This document shows positions 39,182-47,221 of a stretch of 64,000 nucleotides of DNA, piece after piece; positions within the stretch are counted from its first letter, which is position 1, and each line of letters opens with the position of its first letter. The stretch is from Gp6-AA40 sp035571515. GTDB lineage: Bacteria; Acidobacteriota; Vicinamibacteria; Vicinamibacterales; UBA2999. Below the pieces are notes generated by a model, which saw only the letters and a program-made list of their open reading frames with translations, did no database searches and was not told the DNA's origin. The translations under genes were made by a program, and so were the position numbers. The stretch lies in the NCBI GenBank assembly GCA_035571515.1, contig DATNCQ010000057.1, positions 41,705-105,704 of the forward strand, in the 5' to 3' direction.

Positions 39182-40351
39182 ATGACGACGATCTCCAGAC
39201 GCGTTCTGATTGGACGGATTGGTGCGGTCGTCGGCGCGGCCGCACTTGGTCCACGCGCCGCCGCGGCGCAGGGCGCGCAGGCCGCGCCGCCACCGCCGTC
39301 TCCCTTCGATGTCCATCGCGATTACAGCCCGAATGGGGATCCCGTAAGTTACCCGGACCCCGACATCGTCACCATCGACCCAGGCTTCAATGCGCTGCGG
39401 GTGAACAACAGCGCCATCCACCGCCTCTGGACCGGCGGGAGCTGGTCCGAGGGACCCGCCTGGTGCAGCCAGGGGAAGTACCTGGTGTGGAGCGACGTGC
39501 CGATGGGCGTCCAGCGTCGGTGGATCGACGATGACGGCCGCGTGACGGTGTTCCGCAACCCGTCGAACAACAGCAACGGCAACACGTTCGACTTCCAGGG
39601 ACGCCAGGTGACGTGCGAGCACACGGGCCGCCGCATCTCGCGCTACGAGCACGACGGATCGATTACCGCGATTGCCGAAACCTACATGGGCCAGCGGCTC
39701 AACTCGCCCAACGACGTGGCGGCGCACCGCGACGGCAGCTACTGGTTCACCGATCCCGCCGCGGGCTTCACGCTCTACGAAGGCGCGCCGGAAGTCTCTG
39801 GTGGCGCCGGCAACGCCGACGGACGGTACAACTCGCGCGCCGGGCAGGTGATCGGCGTCGGCAACGCGAAGCGCGAGATCATGACCGCCAACGTCTACCG
39901 GGCCGATGCGCAGAGCGGGCGCGTCGACATGATGGTCAGCAGCGCCAACCTCGCCGGCAATCCCAACGGCATCGCGTTCTCGCCCGACTACCGGAAGGTC
40001 TACATCGTCAACGCCGGTAACGTCCACAGCTTCGACATCGGCGCCGACAACAAGCTGGCGAACCAGAAGGAATTCAGCAACATGATGGTCGACGGCGTCC
40101 GCTGCGGGACCGACGGCATCCGCGTCGACGTCAACGGCAACCTGTGGTGCGGCAGCAACGCGGGGCGCAACCTCGGGTACAGCGGCGTCACGGTCTGGTC
40201 GCCCGAAGGAAAGCTGCTCGGCCGCATCAGGCTGCCGGAAACGTGCGCCAACCTCGCGTTCGGCGGGCCGAAGCGAAACAGGCTGTTCATGACGGCCGCG
40301 CAGTCGCTCTACGCGGTCTATGTGAATACGCAGGGAGCTTCGCCGGGATAG
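39182..40351 (+). CDS. SMP-30/gluconolactonase family protein, Tat-exported
   Basis: 389 residues. The N-terminus TTISRRVLIGRIGAVVGAAA is a twin-arginine signal, so the protein is exported folded. The body is a six-bladed propeller of the SMP-30/gluconolactonase type: LWTGGSWSEGPAWCSQGKYL, NGNTFDFQGRQVTCEHTGR, LNSPNDVAAHRDGSYWFTDP (the conserved NDV..D-G-x-x-W-F-T-D-P metal site), NPNGIAFSPDYRKVYIVNAG and GTDGIRVDVNGNLWCGSN. Such enzymes open sugar lactones with one divalent metal; the exact sugar is unknown. TGAGG before ATG 39182 is the ribosome site. Confidence 0.92.
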   Translation: MTTISRRVLIGRIGAVVGAAALGPRAAAAQGAQAAPPPPSPFDVHRDYSPNGDPVSYPDPDIVTIDPGFNALRVNNSAIHRLWTGGSWSEGPAWCSQGKYLVWSDVPMGVQRRWIDDDGRVTVFRNPSNNSNGNTFDFQGRQVTCEHTGRRISRYEHDGSITAIAETYMGQRLNSPNDVAAHRDGSYWFTDPAAGFTLYEGAPEVSGGAGNADGRYNSRAGQVIGVGNAKREIMTANVYRADAQSGRVDMMVSSANLAGNPNGIAFSPDYRKVYIVNAGNVHSFDIGADNKLANQKEFSNMMVDGVRCGTDGIRVDVNGNLWCGSNAGRNLGYSGVTVWSPEGKLLGRIRLPETCANLAFGGPKRNRLFMTAAQSLYAVYVNTQGASPG

Positions 40352-40357
40352 AGTCAA

Positions 40358-40475
40358 TGCAAAATTCAAAATGCAAAAAGCAAACCCTGAATGTGCGCGT
40401 CATGTTGGGTGAACGTCGTCGCGACATTCACACCGTTGTGACGAGCCACTCACGGTTTGCATTTTGAATTTTGCA
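40358..40475. repeat. AT-rich palindromic element (MITE-like)
   Basis: A 20-bp perfect inverted repeat, TGCAAAATTCAAAATGCAAA at 40358-40377 and its complement at 40456-40475, encloses a second pair TGAATGT / ACATTCA. The arms are strikingly AT-rich against GC-rich surroundings. It lies between the ends of two converging genes, so it may also terminate both. Confidence 0.6.
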
Positions 40476-40488
40476 TTTTGAATTTCGG

Positions 40489-41457
40489 TCACACCATCCG
40501 CAGCCGTACCCGCCTCACCGCGTGATCGCGCCCTTTCTCCAGCACGAGATGGGCGCGCTCGCGCGTCGGCAGCACGTTCTCGCGCAGGTTGACGAGGTTG
40601 ATCGTCTCCCAGATGCGCCGTGCCGTCGCGTCGGCCTCCGCCGTGCCCAGCTCCGCGTAGCGATGGAAGTACGACGACGGGCTCTGGAAGACCGTCGCGC
40701 GCAGCTTCATGAAGCGCTCGACGTACCAGTGCTCGATGTCGGCCTCGTTGGCGTCGACGTAGATCGAGAAGTCGAAGAAATCCGAGACGAACATCGCCGG
40801 CGGCTTCCGCTGCCGCGACCTGGTCTGCAGCACGTTGAGCCCTTCGACGATGACGATGTCGGGCTGCCGCACGGTCTGGAACTCGCCGGGCACGATGTCG
40901 TAGGCCAGGTGCGAGTAGACCGGCGCCGCCACCTCCGGCAGGCCTGACTTCACGTCCGCCAGGAACCGCAGCAGCCGCCGCACGTCGTAGCTTTCCGGAA
41001 ACCCCTTGCGCTGCGCGAGGCCGCGCGCTTCCAGCTCGCTCTGCGGCAGCAGGAAGCCGTCGGTGGTGACCAGGTCCACCTGCGGATGGCTGGGCCAGTG
41101 CGACAGCAGCGCCTTCAGCACCCTGGATGCGGTGCTCTTGCCGACGGCGACGCTGCCGGCGATGCCGATGACGAACGGAATCCGCAGGCTCGCGGAGCCG
41201 CCGAGGAACGTGCTCGTCGCGGCGTGCAGCTTCTGGGTGGCGTCGACGTACAGGTTCAGCAGCCGCGAGAGCGGCAGGTAGATGTCGCTGACCTCGTCGA
41301 GCGAGACGCGCTCGGTGACGCCGCCGAGCGGCCGCAGCTGCGCTTCCGAGAGCGGCAGCGGCGTGGCGGCGCGCAGCCGCGCCCACTCGGCGCGATTGAG
41401 GTCCACGTACCGCGAGATGTCTACGAGGTCGCCGGGCCGCATCGCCACGCGCGACAT
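40489..41457 (-). CDS. coaA: type I pantothenate kinase
   Basis: 322 residues; phosphorylates pantothenate, the first step of CoA synthesis. Signs: a P-loop GIAGSVAVGKSTASRVLKAL near residue 100, VDLVTTDGFLLP, the GFPESYDVRRLLRFLADVKSG segment, PVYSHLAYDIVPGE and IVIVEGLNVLQ, DFFDFSIYVDANEADIEHWY and the C-terminal ENVLPTRERAHLVLEKG. These are all family hallmarks. The start ATG 41457 is uncertain; ATG 41442 is also possible and neither has a strong ribosome site. A heptad-repeat element lies immediately upstream. Confidence 0.95.
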   Translation of the reverse strand: MSRVAMRPGDLVDISRYVDLNRAEWARLRAATPLPLSEAQLRPLGGVTERVSLDEVSDIYLPLSRLLNLYVDATQKLHAATSTFLGGSASLRIPFVIGIAGSVAVGKSTASRVLKALLSHWPSHPQVDLVTTDGFLLPQSELEARGLAQRKGFPESYDVRRLLRFLADVKSGLPEVAAPVYSHLAYDIVPGEFQTVRQPDIVIVEGLNVLQTRSRQRKPPAMFVSDFFDFSIYVDANEADIEHWYVERFMKLRATVFQSPSSYFHRYAELGTAEADATARRIWETINLVNLRENVLPTRERAHLVLEKGRDHAVRRVRLRMV

Positions 41458-41460
41458 TGT

Positions 41461-41578
41461 AGCTGGCAGCAGGCAGCGGGCAGCGGGCAGCGGGCGGCGC
41501 GCAGCGGGCAGTGGGCAGTGGGCAGTGGCAGGCACGCTGGAGCAGAAGGCTCTTGCTGCCAGCAGCCAGCTGCCAGCT
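41461..41578. repeat. heptad-repeat element with terminal inverted repeats, upstream of coaA
   Basis: The ends are AGCTGGCAGC (41461-41470) and its exact complement GCTGCCAGCT (41569-41578). Inside are tandem heptads GGGCAGC and then GGGCAGT, several copies each (about 41472-41525). Related words occur in the gaps at 27340-27360, 33114-33165, 36785-36806, 39128-39159 and 56391-56580. Confidence 0.55.
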
Positions 41579-41580
41579 GA

Positions 41581-42348
41581 CTACAGTCGCAGGAACAGCA
41601 CCACCGTCATCGCGAACCCCACGACGATGACGGCGCGGCGGACGGCCTTGCGTCCCATGCGCCGGGCGAGCCCGGCGGCGGCGACGCCGCCGAGCGTCGC
41701 CCCGCAGGCCATCACGATTGCGTCGGAGGCGCGCACCATGCCGGCGAGCAGGAAATAGCCGGCGGCGACGGCGTTGATGAAGACGCCGAGCAGGTTCTTC
41801 AGGCCGTTCATCTGGTGGATGTCGTCGTGCCCGAGAATCGCCAGCGCGACGAGCATCAGGATGCCCATGCCGGCGCCGAAGTAGCCGCCGTAGACGCTGA
41901 CGAGGAACTGAAAGCCGATGGCGGCGGCGAACCAGAGCGAGCCGTGATGCTCGGGCGCGACGTTGAGGAACCGCTGCACGCGCTCCTGGGCGGCGAACAG
42001 CAGCGTCGCGAACAGGATCAGGAGCGGCACGAGCCGGTCGAAGACCGCGGCCGACGTCATCCGCAGCAGCGCCGCGCCCACCAGCGCGCCGGCCATGCTG
42101 GGAACGATCAACCAGTACATCCGCCGCGCGGTGTACGCGATCTCGCGGCGGTAGCCCCACACCGCGCCGAGCGAGCCGGGCCACACGCCGGCGGTGTTCG
42201 TGGCGTTGGCGACGATCGGCGGCAGGCCCAGCCAGATCAGCGTGGGAAAGCTGACGAGCGATCCGCCGAACGCAACCGCGTTGATCGCGCTGGCAATGAA
42301 GCCGACGACGAAGACCAGGATGTTGTGAAGGAGATAGGGCGGGGCCAT
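41581..42348 (-). CDS. TauE/SafE family sulfite/anion exporter-like permease
   Basis: 255 residues with about eight membrane helices. Family motifs: VVGFIASAINAVAFGGSLVS, FPTLIWLGLPPIVANATNTA, then WPGSLGAVWGYRREI in the first half, and the repeat in the second: VYGGYFGAGMGILMLVALAI and MNGLKNLLGVFINAVAAGYF. It may export sulfite, sulfonates or other small anions. ATG 42348 is chosen because it begins the first helix; an ATG at 42381 overlaps the previous gene's stop (ATGA) and would add 11 residues encoded by a REP-like hairpin. Likely co-transcribed with the dehydrogenase upstream. Confidence 0.9.
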   Translation of the reverse strand: MAPPYLLHNILVFVVGFIASAINAVAFGGSLVSFPTLIWLGLPPIVANATNTAGVWPGSLGAVWGYRREIAYTARRMYWLIVPSMAGALVGAALLRMTSAAVFDRLVPLLILFATLLFAAQERVQRFLNVAPEHHGSLWFAAAIGFQFLVSVYGGYFGAGMGILMLVALAILGHDDIHQMNGLKNLLGVFINAVAAGYFLLAGMVRASDAIVMACGATLGGVAAAGLARRMGRKAVRRAVIVVGFAMTVVLFLRL

Positions 42349-42374
42349 GTAGGGCGGGTCCTTTTGGACCCGCC
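42349..42374 (+). repeat. REP-like palindrome with GTAG foot
   Basis: The GTAG foot (42349-42352) is followed by a perfect 9-bp hairpin, GGCGGGTCC-TTTT-GGACCCGCC (42353-42374), between the dehydrogenase stop and the permease start. The foot and stem start match the copy at 36089. Confidence 0.6.
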
Positions 42375-42377
42375 AGA

Positions 42378-43412
42378 TCATCTCATTCTCCGCAATATCG
42401 CCGCTCCCGCTTCCTTCGTGCCCAGCGACCCGCCGATGTCGCGCGTCGTCTCGCCGGCGTGAACCGCCGCTTCCACCGCGCGCTCGATGCGCCGCGCCTC
42501 GTCTGCGCGCCCGAGTGTCTCGAGCATCAACGCCGCCGACAGGATGGCGCCGATGGGATTGGCGACGTTCTTCCCGGCCAGCGGCGGCGCGGAGCCGTGC
42601 ACGGGTTCGAACATCGACGTGCGGCCCGGGTGGATGTTACCCGACGCCGCCATGCCGAGGCCACCCTGCAGCGCGCCGCCGATGTCGGTGATGATGTCGC
42701 CGAACAGGTTGTTGGTGACGATGACCTCGAACTGGTTCGGGCTCTGCACCAGCAGCATCGCGAGCGCGTCGATGTAGAGGTGCGTCGCGTCGATTTGCGG
42801 GTAGGCGGGGGCGAGCTCCCGGAATACGCGCTGCCAGAGCGCGTGACCGTGCGTCATCGCGTTGCTCTTGTCGGCCATGCACACCTTGCGCAGGCCGCGC
42901 GCCTGCGCGAACTCGAACGCGTAGCGGACGATCCGGTGCACGCCTCTATAAGTGTTCACCTCGTGCTGGATGGCGACCTCGTCCTCCGTCCCGGCGCGCA
43001 GCCGCCCGCCGGCGCCGACGTAGGCGCCCTCGGTGTTCTCGCGGAAGACCACGAAGTTGACGTCGGCGCGCGTGCGATTCTTCAGCGGGCAGAGCCGATC
43101 GTCGAGCAGCCGCACGGGCCGGTAGTTCACGTAGAGGTCGAGCTCGAAGCGGGTGCCGAGCAGGATGTCGCGTGCGTGGCGGTTGTCGGGCACCCGCGGG
43201 TCGCCGAGCGCGCCGATGAACACGGCGTCAAAGGATCGCAGCGTGTCGTAGCCGCCGGGCGGAATGGTGGTGCCCGTCTTCAGGTAGTGGTCGGCGCTCC
43301 AGGGGAACCGCTCGAGCTCGAGTCCGCCAATCGCTTCGAGGATCCGCGTGGCTTCCGCGACGACCTCTATCCCGATGCCGTCGCCCGGGATGACGGCCAC
43401 GCGCCGGATCAC
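42378..43412 (-). CDS. isopropylmalate/isocitrate/tartrate dehydrogenase-like enzyme
   Basis: 344 residues; an NAD-dependent beta-decarboxylating dehydrogenase. It has VAVIPGDGIGIEVVAEATRI at the N-terminus, the substrate Arg region (YVNYRPVRLL), FRENTEGAYVGAGG, the catalytic Tyr/Lys part (VCMADKSNAMTHGHALW), the signature NNLFGDIITDIGGALQGGLG and FEPVHGSAPPLAGKNVANPI. The long insert with FIGALGDPRVPDNRHARDIL and the lack of neighbouring leu genes place it nearer to the tartrate (TTUC) type than to housekeeping LeuB. The true substrate needs assay. It is followed by the TauE-type permease. Confidence 0.88.
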   Translation of the reverse strand: MIRRVAVIPGDGIGIEVVAEATRILEAIGGLELERFPWSADHYLKTGTTIPPGGYDTLRSFDAVFIGALGDPRVPDNRHARDILLGTRFELDLYVNYRPVRLLDDRLCPLKNRTRADVNFVVFRENTEGAYVGAGGRLRAGTEDEVAIQHEVNTYRGVHRIVRYAFEFAQARGLRKVCMADKSNAMTHGHALWQRVFRELAPAYPQIDATHLYIDALAMLLVQSPNQFEVIVTNNLFGDIITDIGGALQGGLGMAASGNIHPGRTSMFEPVHGSAPPLAGKNVANPIGAILSAALMLETLGRADEARRIERAVEAAVHAGETTRDIGGSLGTKEAGAAILRRMR

Positions 43413-43570
43413 CGGGTCCCCCGGTCACATGAGGTGCTAATCATAAAAAAAGATTTATGCATCATCTCGACAGAACCTTGATATTGTTTCCCGTTATGCA
43501 TGGGAGTAGGCGCGCTCTCCGTCTGCGCTGAGGCACGAAGACGGGGGACGCGAGAACAATCCGTTTACGG

Positions 43571-43700
43571 GTGGATTATCCGGGTCCGGCGGGCAACGCC
43601 TGGCCCTCAAGCACCGTCCCAGCGATTTGCCAACACTACCCGCGTTGGCGTTTCCTTGGGACATGACAAGACGTCAATAACAACTCGAAGGAGCAAAGCA
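43571..43700 (+). promoter_or_regulatory. conserved leader of a receptor gene, copy 1
   Basis: Starts with GTGGATTATCCGGGTC and ends with AACAACTCGAAGGAGCAAAG before the ATG. The same order of blocks is found at 47080-47221 before the next receptor. The shared 130 nt suggests a common 5' UTR, perhaps an RNA control element. A -10/-35 pair could not be fixed. Confidence 0.45.
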
Positions 43701-46700
43701 ATGCACGCACGCATTAGTGCTCTGCTTCTTGCGTTCACGCTCGCCCTGGGTGGGCTTGCGGCGGCGCAGGAAACAACGGGCGCGATTACTGGACGAATTA
43801 CGGATGCGCAAGGGCTCGCTGTCCCCGGGACGACGGTCACGGTCACAAGCAATTCAACCGGAGCGACCCGGACGTTCGTCACCGACTCCGACGGTCGTTA
43901 TGTGGCCGCGACGCTCCCGCCCGGGCGATACAAGGTTTCGTTCGAAATCACAGGCTTCAAGAAAGTGGAGCGCGACGACATCGACGTCCTCCTGGGTCGC
44001 ACGTTCACGCTCGACGCGAAGCTGGATGTTGGCAGCCTGACGGAAACGGTCGAAGTGACCGGCGAAGCGACGCCGTTGGTCGATGTTCGCAGCACGGTCG
44101 TGCAGCACAACGTCCCGGCGGAGGAGTTCGACAAAATTCCGAAGGGCCGCTCTTTCCAGGCCATCGCCATGACCGCCCCGGCGGTGAATTCGGGTGAAAT
44201 CGAAGGCGGCTTCCAGGTGAACGGCGCCAGCGGCGCCGAAAACCAGTACACGGTCGACGGCGTGGCCACCAACAGCCTCGTCAACGGCTCGTCCCGCCAG
44301 AGCACCGTCTTCGAATACCTCCAGGAAGTGCAGGTCAAGACGACCGGTATCCCCGCTGAGTACGGCGGCGCGCTGGGCGGAGTGATCAGCGCGGTCACAA
44401 AATCTGGAGGGAATATCTTCAGCGGTGAGGGGCACTATTACTATGAGGGCAGCGCGATCGGCGCAGGCCCGGTGCAGCGTCTCGTGCTCAGTCCTCGAGA
44501 CGATGTATCTGTAGGCAACTTCCGTGAAGGAAAGCAGCCGATTAACCGTAACGAAGTCGGGGGATCGCTGGGCGGACCGATCGTCAGGAACAGGCTGTTC
44601 TTCTTCGGTTCGGTGTCACCTCGTTACAGCAACATCACCAGGGAGTACAAGTTCAACAGCGGCGCGGAGACGGGTGAGCTCAAGCGCAAAGACACGAACA
44701 TGAGCGCGTTTGGCAAGCTCACGTACCAGAACAATAGGCTACGCGCGGATTTCTCCACGCTCTACACGCCGACCACGTCGACGGGCAGGCTGCCGGATTA
44801 CGACGGTTTCGGATCCCGGATTCTTTCCAGTTCTCTCGCGGCCAACCAGCCGAACTTGACCCGCGGCTACAAGGTCAACCAGCGGAACATGTCGGGCAGC
44901 GCGGATTGGACGATTTCCAACGCATCGGTTCTGACCCTCAAGGTGGGGCAGTTCCGCGACAATTACACGGACACCGGCATCCCGAACGTCACCAACTACA
45001 CGTATCAGACGTCGTCGATTGGCTTCGCGCTGTTGCCAGCCAGCCTGCAGGGTCCGATCAACACCCTGAACACTCCGCGGGCGCTGATCAACGAGCACGA
45101 CACCACCAAGCAGACGTTCTTCAACGCCGATTACAATCAGGCGTTCACCGCGGCAGGCACGCATACGCTCAAGGGCGGGTTTGGAATCCGCCGCAACGTC
45201 AACGACGTCCTGCAGGCCTATCCCGGCGGCTACATCGATATCTTCTGGGATCGCACGTTCACGAGCCTGGTACCCGGCGCGGGCCAGGATAGAGGGACGT
45301 ACGGCTACTACGCGTTGAACGACCGTGGTGTGCGTGGTGTCGCGAGCGCGAACATCATGAGCCTGTACGTGCAGGACCAGTGGACGGTCAGTTCACGCTT
45401 GACGCTGAACCTGGGCGTTCGCACGGAGAGCGAGAAGATCCCGTCGTTCCAGCCGGACGTCAAGAAGTTCGGCATCGAATTCCCCTTCCGCGACAAGATC
45501 GCGCCTCGATTCGGGGCCGCATACGACGTCTTTGGAGACGGCCGTATGAAGGTGTTCGGCAGCTACGGCCGCTATTACGACTGGACGAAGTACGAGCTGG
45601 CCCGCGGCACCTTCGGTGGCGATACGTGGAAGATCTACTACCACGCGCTCGACACGCTCGACCTCGGCTCGATCAACTTGTCCAACATGCCGGGCCGCGA
45701 CATCTGGAAGGGCAATTCGAATGCGGCTCTCTCGTTCCGCGATCGCCGCGTTCCGGCATTCGATACGGTCGATCCGAACATCAAGCCGATGAGCCAGGAT
45801 GGGGCCAATCTTGGCTGGGAATACCAGCTCGGGCATCAGATGGTCTTCTCCTCTACCTGGGTTCACAACAGCTTGATCCGCACCATCGAAGATCTCGGCG
45901 CGCTCGTGAACGGCGATGAGGTGTATCAGTACGCGAACCCCGGTGAAGGCATCGCCACGATTACGCCCATCTCGGGACGAACCGCGCCATTCAAGACGCC
46001 GAAGCCGAAGCGGCAATACGACGCTCTCGAGTTCGTCCTGAACAAGCGGTTCTCGCAGAACTGGTTCGGCAGCGCCAGCTATGTCTACAGCCGCTTGTAC
46101 GGCAACTACGCAGGCATCGCGAGCTCGGATGAGATCCGCACGCCGACATTGGGCGTCTCGGCAGCGATCGCACAGCAGCAGGTTGGTACCATCGCTCGCG
46201 GAGGAGGCAACGCGAATCGCGCATGGGACATCGATGAGCTGTTGTGGGATTCCAAGGGTCATCTCGACGTGTTGGGTCGCCTGGCCACCGATCGCCCACA
46301 TGTCGTGAAGTTCTACGGCTCCTATCAGTTCCCCTTCGGTACGCAGGTGGGCGCCAACTTCTACGGCGGCAGTGGGACGCCGATGACGACGTACGTCAAC
46401 ACCGTGAACCAGACCGAGGTCATGGTGAACGGCCGTGGCGACATGGGGCGAACCCCGGTGCTGACACAGACCGATCTGCTCGTGTCCCACGAAATCAAGG
46501 GGCGTGGCGACAATCGCTTGCGTCTCGAGTTGCAGCTGCTGAACGTCTTCAACCAGCAGACGGCGAGGCACATTTTCAACTACCTGAATCGCGGCGGCGG
46601 CGTGGCGCGGCAGTCGTCAGCGATCGACCTGAGTACCGTCGACCTGGCGAAGGGCTACGACTACAACGCTTTGATCCGGGCGACGCCGGACGGCGCCAAT

Positions 46701-46781
46701 GCGCTTGATCCACGCTACGGGAAGCCTGACCTGTTCAGCCCCGGCATGCAGGGTCAATTCCTGCTGAAGTTCATGTTCTAG
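43701..46781 (+). CDS. TonB-dependent receptor, Oar-like
   Basis: 1026 residues. Signal peptide MHARISALLLAFTLALGGLA, carboxypeptidase-regulatory-like domain at 24-105 (TGAITGRITDAQGLAVPGTT, LPPGRYKVSFEITGF), plug with VDVRSTVVQHNVPAEEFDKI, YTVDGVATNSLVNGSSRQ and GALGGVISAVTKSGGNIFSG, and a barrel ending KFMF. ATG 43701 follows AAGGAG. The N-terminus is almost identical to the receptor at 47222, yet the barrels differ greatly, which suggests recombination of a common front end with different pores. A perfect intrinsic terminator follows. Substrate unknown. Confidence 0.92.
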   Translation: MHARISALLLAFTLALGGLAAAQETTGAITGRITDAQGLAVPGTTVTVTSNSTGATRTFVTDSDGRYVAATLPPGRYKVSFEITGFKKVERDDIDVLLGRTFTLDAKLDVGSLTETVEVTGEATPLVDVRSTVVQHNVPAEEFDKIPKGRSFQAIAMTAPAVNSGEIEGGFQVNGASGAENQYTVDGVATNSLVNGSSRQSTVFEYLQEVQVKTTGIPAEYGGALGGVISAVTKSGGNIFSGEGHYYYEGSAIGAGPVQRLVLSPRDDVSVGNFREGKQPINRNEVGGSLGGPIVRNRLFFFGSVSPRYSNITREYKFNSGAETGELKRKDTNMSAFGKLTYQNNRLRADFSTLYTPTTSTGRLPDYDGFGSRILSSSLAANQPNLTRGYKVNQRNMSGSADWTISNASVLTLKVGQFRDNYTDTGIPNVTNYTYQTSSIGFALLPASLQGPINTLNTPRALINEHDTTKQTFFNADYNQAFTAAGTHTLKGGFGIRRNVNDVLQAYPGGYIDIFWDRTFTSLVPGAGQDRGTYGYYALNDRGVRGVASANIMSLYVQDQWTVSSRLTLNLGVRTESEKIPSFQPDVKKFGIEFPFRDKIAPRFGAAYDVFGDGRMKVFGSYGRYYDWTKYELARGTFGGDTWKIYYHALDTLDLGSINLSNMPGRDIWKGNSNAALSFRDRRVPAFDTVDPNIKPMSQDGANLGWEYQLGHQMVFSSTWVHNSLIRTIEDLGALVNGDEVYQYANPGEGIATITPISGRTAPFKTPKPKRQYDALEFVLNKRFSQNWFGSASYVYSRLYGNYAGIASSDEIRTPTLGVSAAIAQQQVGTIARGGGNANRAWDIDELLWDSKGHLDVLGRLATDRPHVVKFYGSYQFPFGTQVGANFYGGSGTPMTTYVNTVNQTEVMVNGRGDMGRTPVLTQTDLLVSHEIKGRGDNRLRLELQLLNVFNQQTARHIFNYLNRGGGVARQSSAIDLSTVDLAKGYDYNALIRATPDGANALDPRYGKPDLFSPGMQGQFLLKFMF

Positions 46782-46803
46782 AAATGTCGGAGCGTTTTGT
46801 GAA

Positions 46804-46831
46804 GGGGAGCCGAAAGGCTCCCCTTTTTTTT
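46804..46831 (+). terminator. rho-independent terminator
   Basis: GGGGAGCC-GAAA-GGCTCCCC followed by eight T: a perfect 8-bp stem with a GNRA loop, 23 bases after the receptor stop. This is the clearest terminator in the window. Confidence 0.93.
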
Positions 46832-47079
46832 CCCACGAGGACACCGTCATCACCCATCTCGACGTCCTGTCTCCTGAAGCACCTTCCGCATATCGCGCGT
46901 CATGGGCGCGCCGCGAATGTTCGCTGCGTTTGACGCGATGAGCTGCGCGGCACATGACGAGCCGCGAACACCTCAGACTCATCCGTGAGACATCGCGTAC
47001 GCGCTTCCTAAGCGTTACGAGGCACGGAGTTTGCGGCCACAGACCACTTCGGCGTTTTGGATTTCGTCACTACAGGCTG

Positions 47080-47221
47080 GTGGATTATCCGGGTCGGACC
47101 GCGACGCCTGACCCGCATGCATCAGTGTCACAAGGACTTATCACTGTTACACGTGTTGGTACGCGTTTTCCTTGCGGCACGAGGCAAGAAAGTCGATTAA
47201 CAACTCTAAGGAGCGAATTCA
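47080..47221 (+). promoter_or_regulatory. conserved leader of a receptor gene, copy 2
   Basis: GTGGATTATCCGGGTC at 47080-47095 matches 43571-43586 exactly. CGACGCCTGACCC, the GTTGGTACGCGTTTTCCTTG block and AACAACTCTAAGGAGCGAAT also line up with copy 1 in the same order. Confidence 0.45.

Larger units (their letters stand above)
46782..47221. other. intergenic stretch with terminator and conserved leader
   Basis: 440 bp between tandem receptor genes. It holds the terminator at 46804-46831 and, at 47080-47221, the second copy of the receptor leader. Nothing coding is seen in the middle. Confidence 0.5.

Noticed and set aside
41461..41578. Tandem repeats before coaA as a CRISPR array
   Set aside because: Units are seven bases without spacers, and no cas gene is in the window.
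42378..43412. Calling the dehydrogenase LeuB of leucine synthesis
   Set aside because: No leuA/leuC/leuD neighbours, and sequence features lean to the tartrate-type group, so only the broader family is stated.
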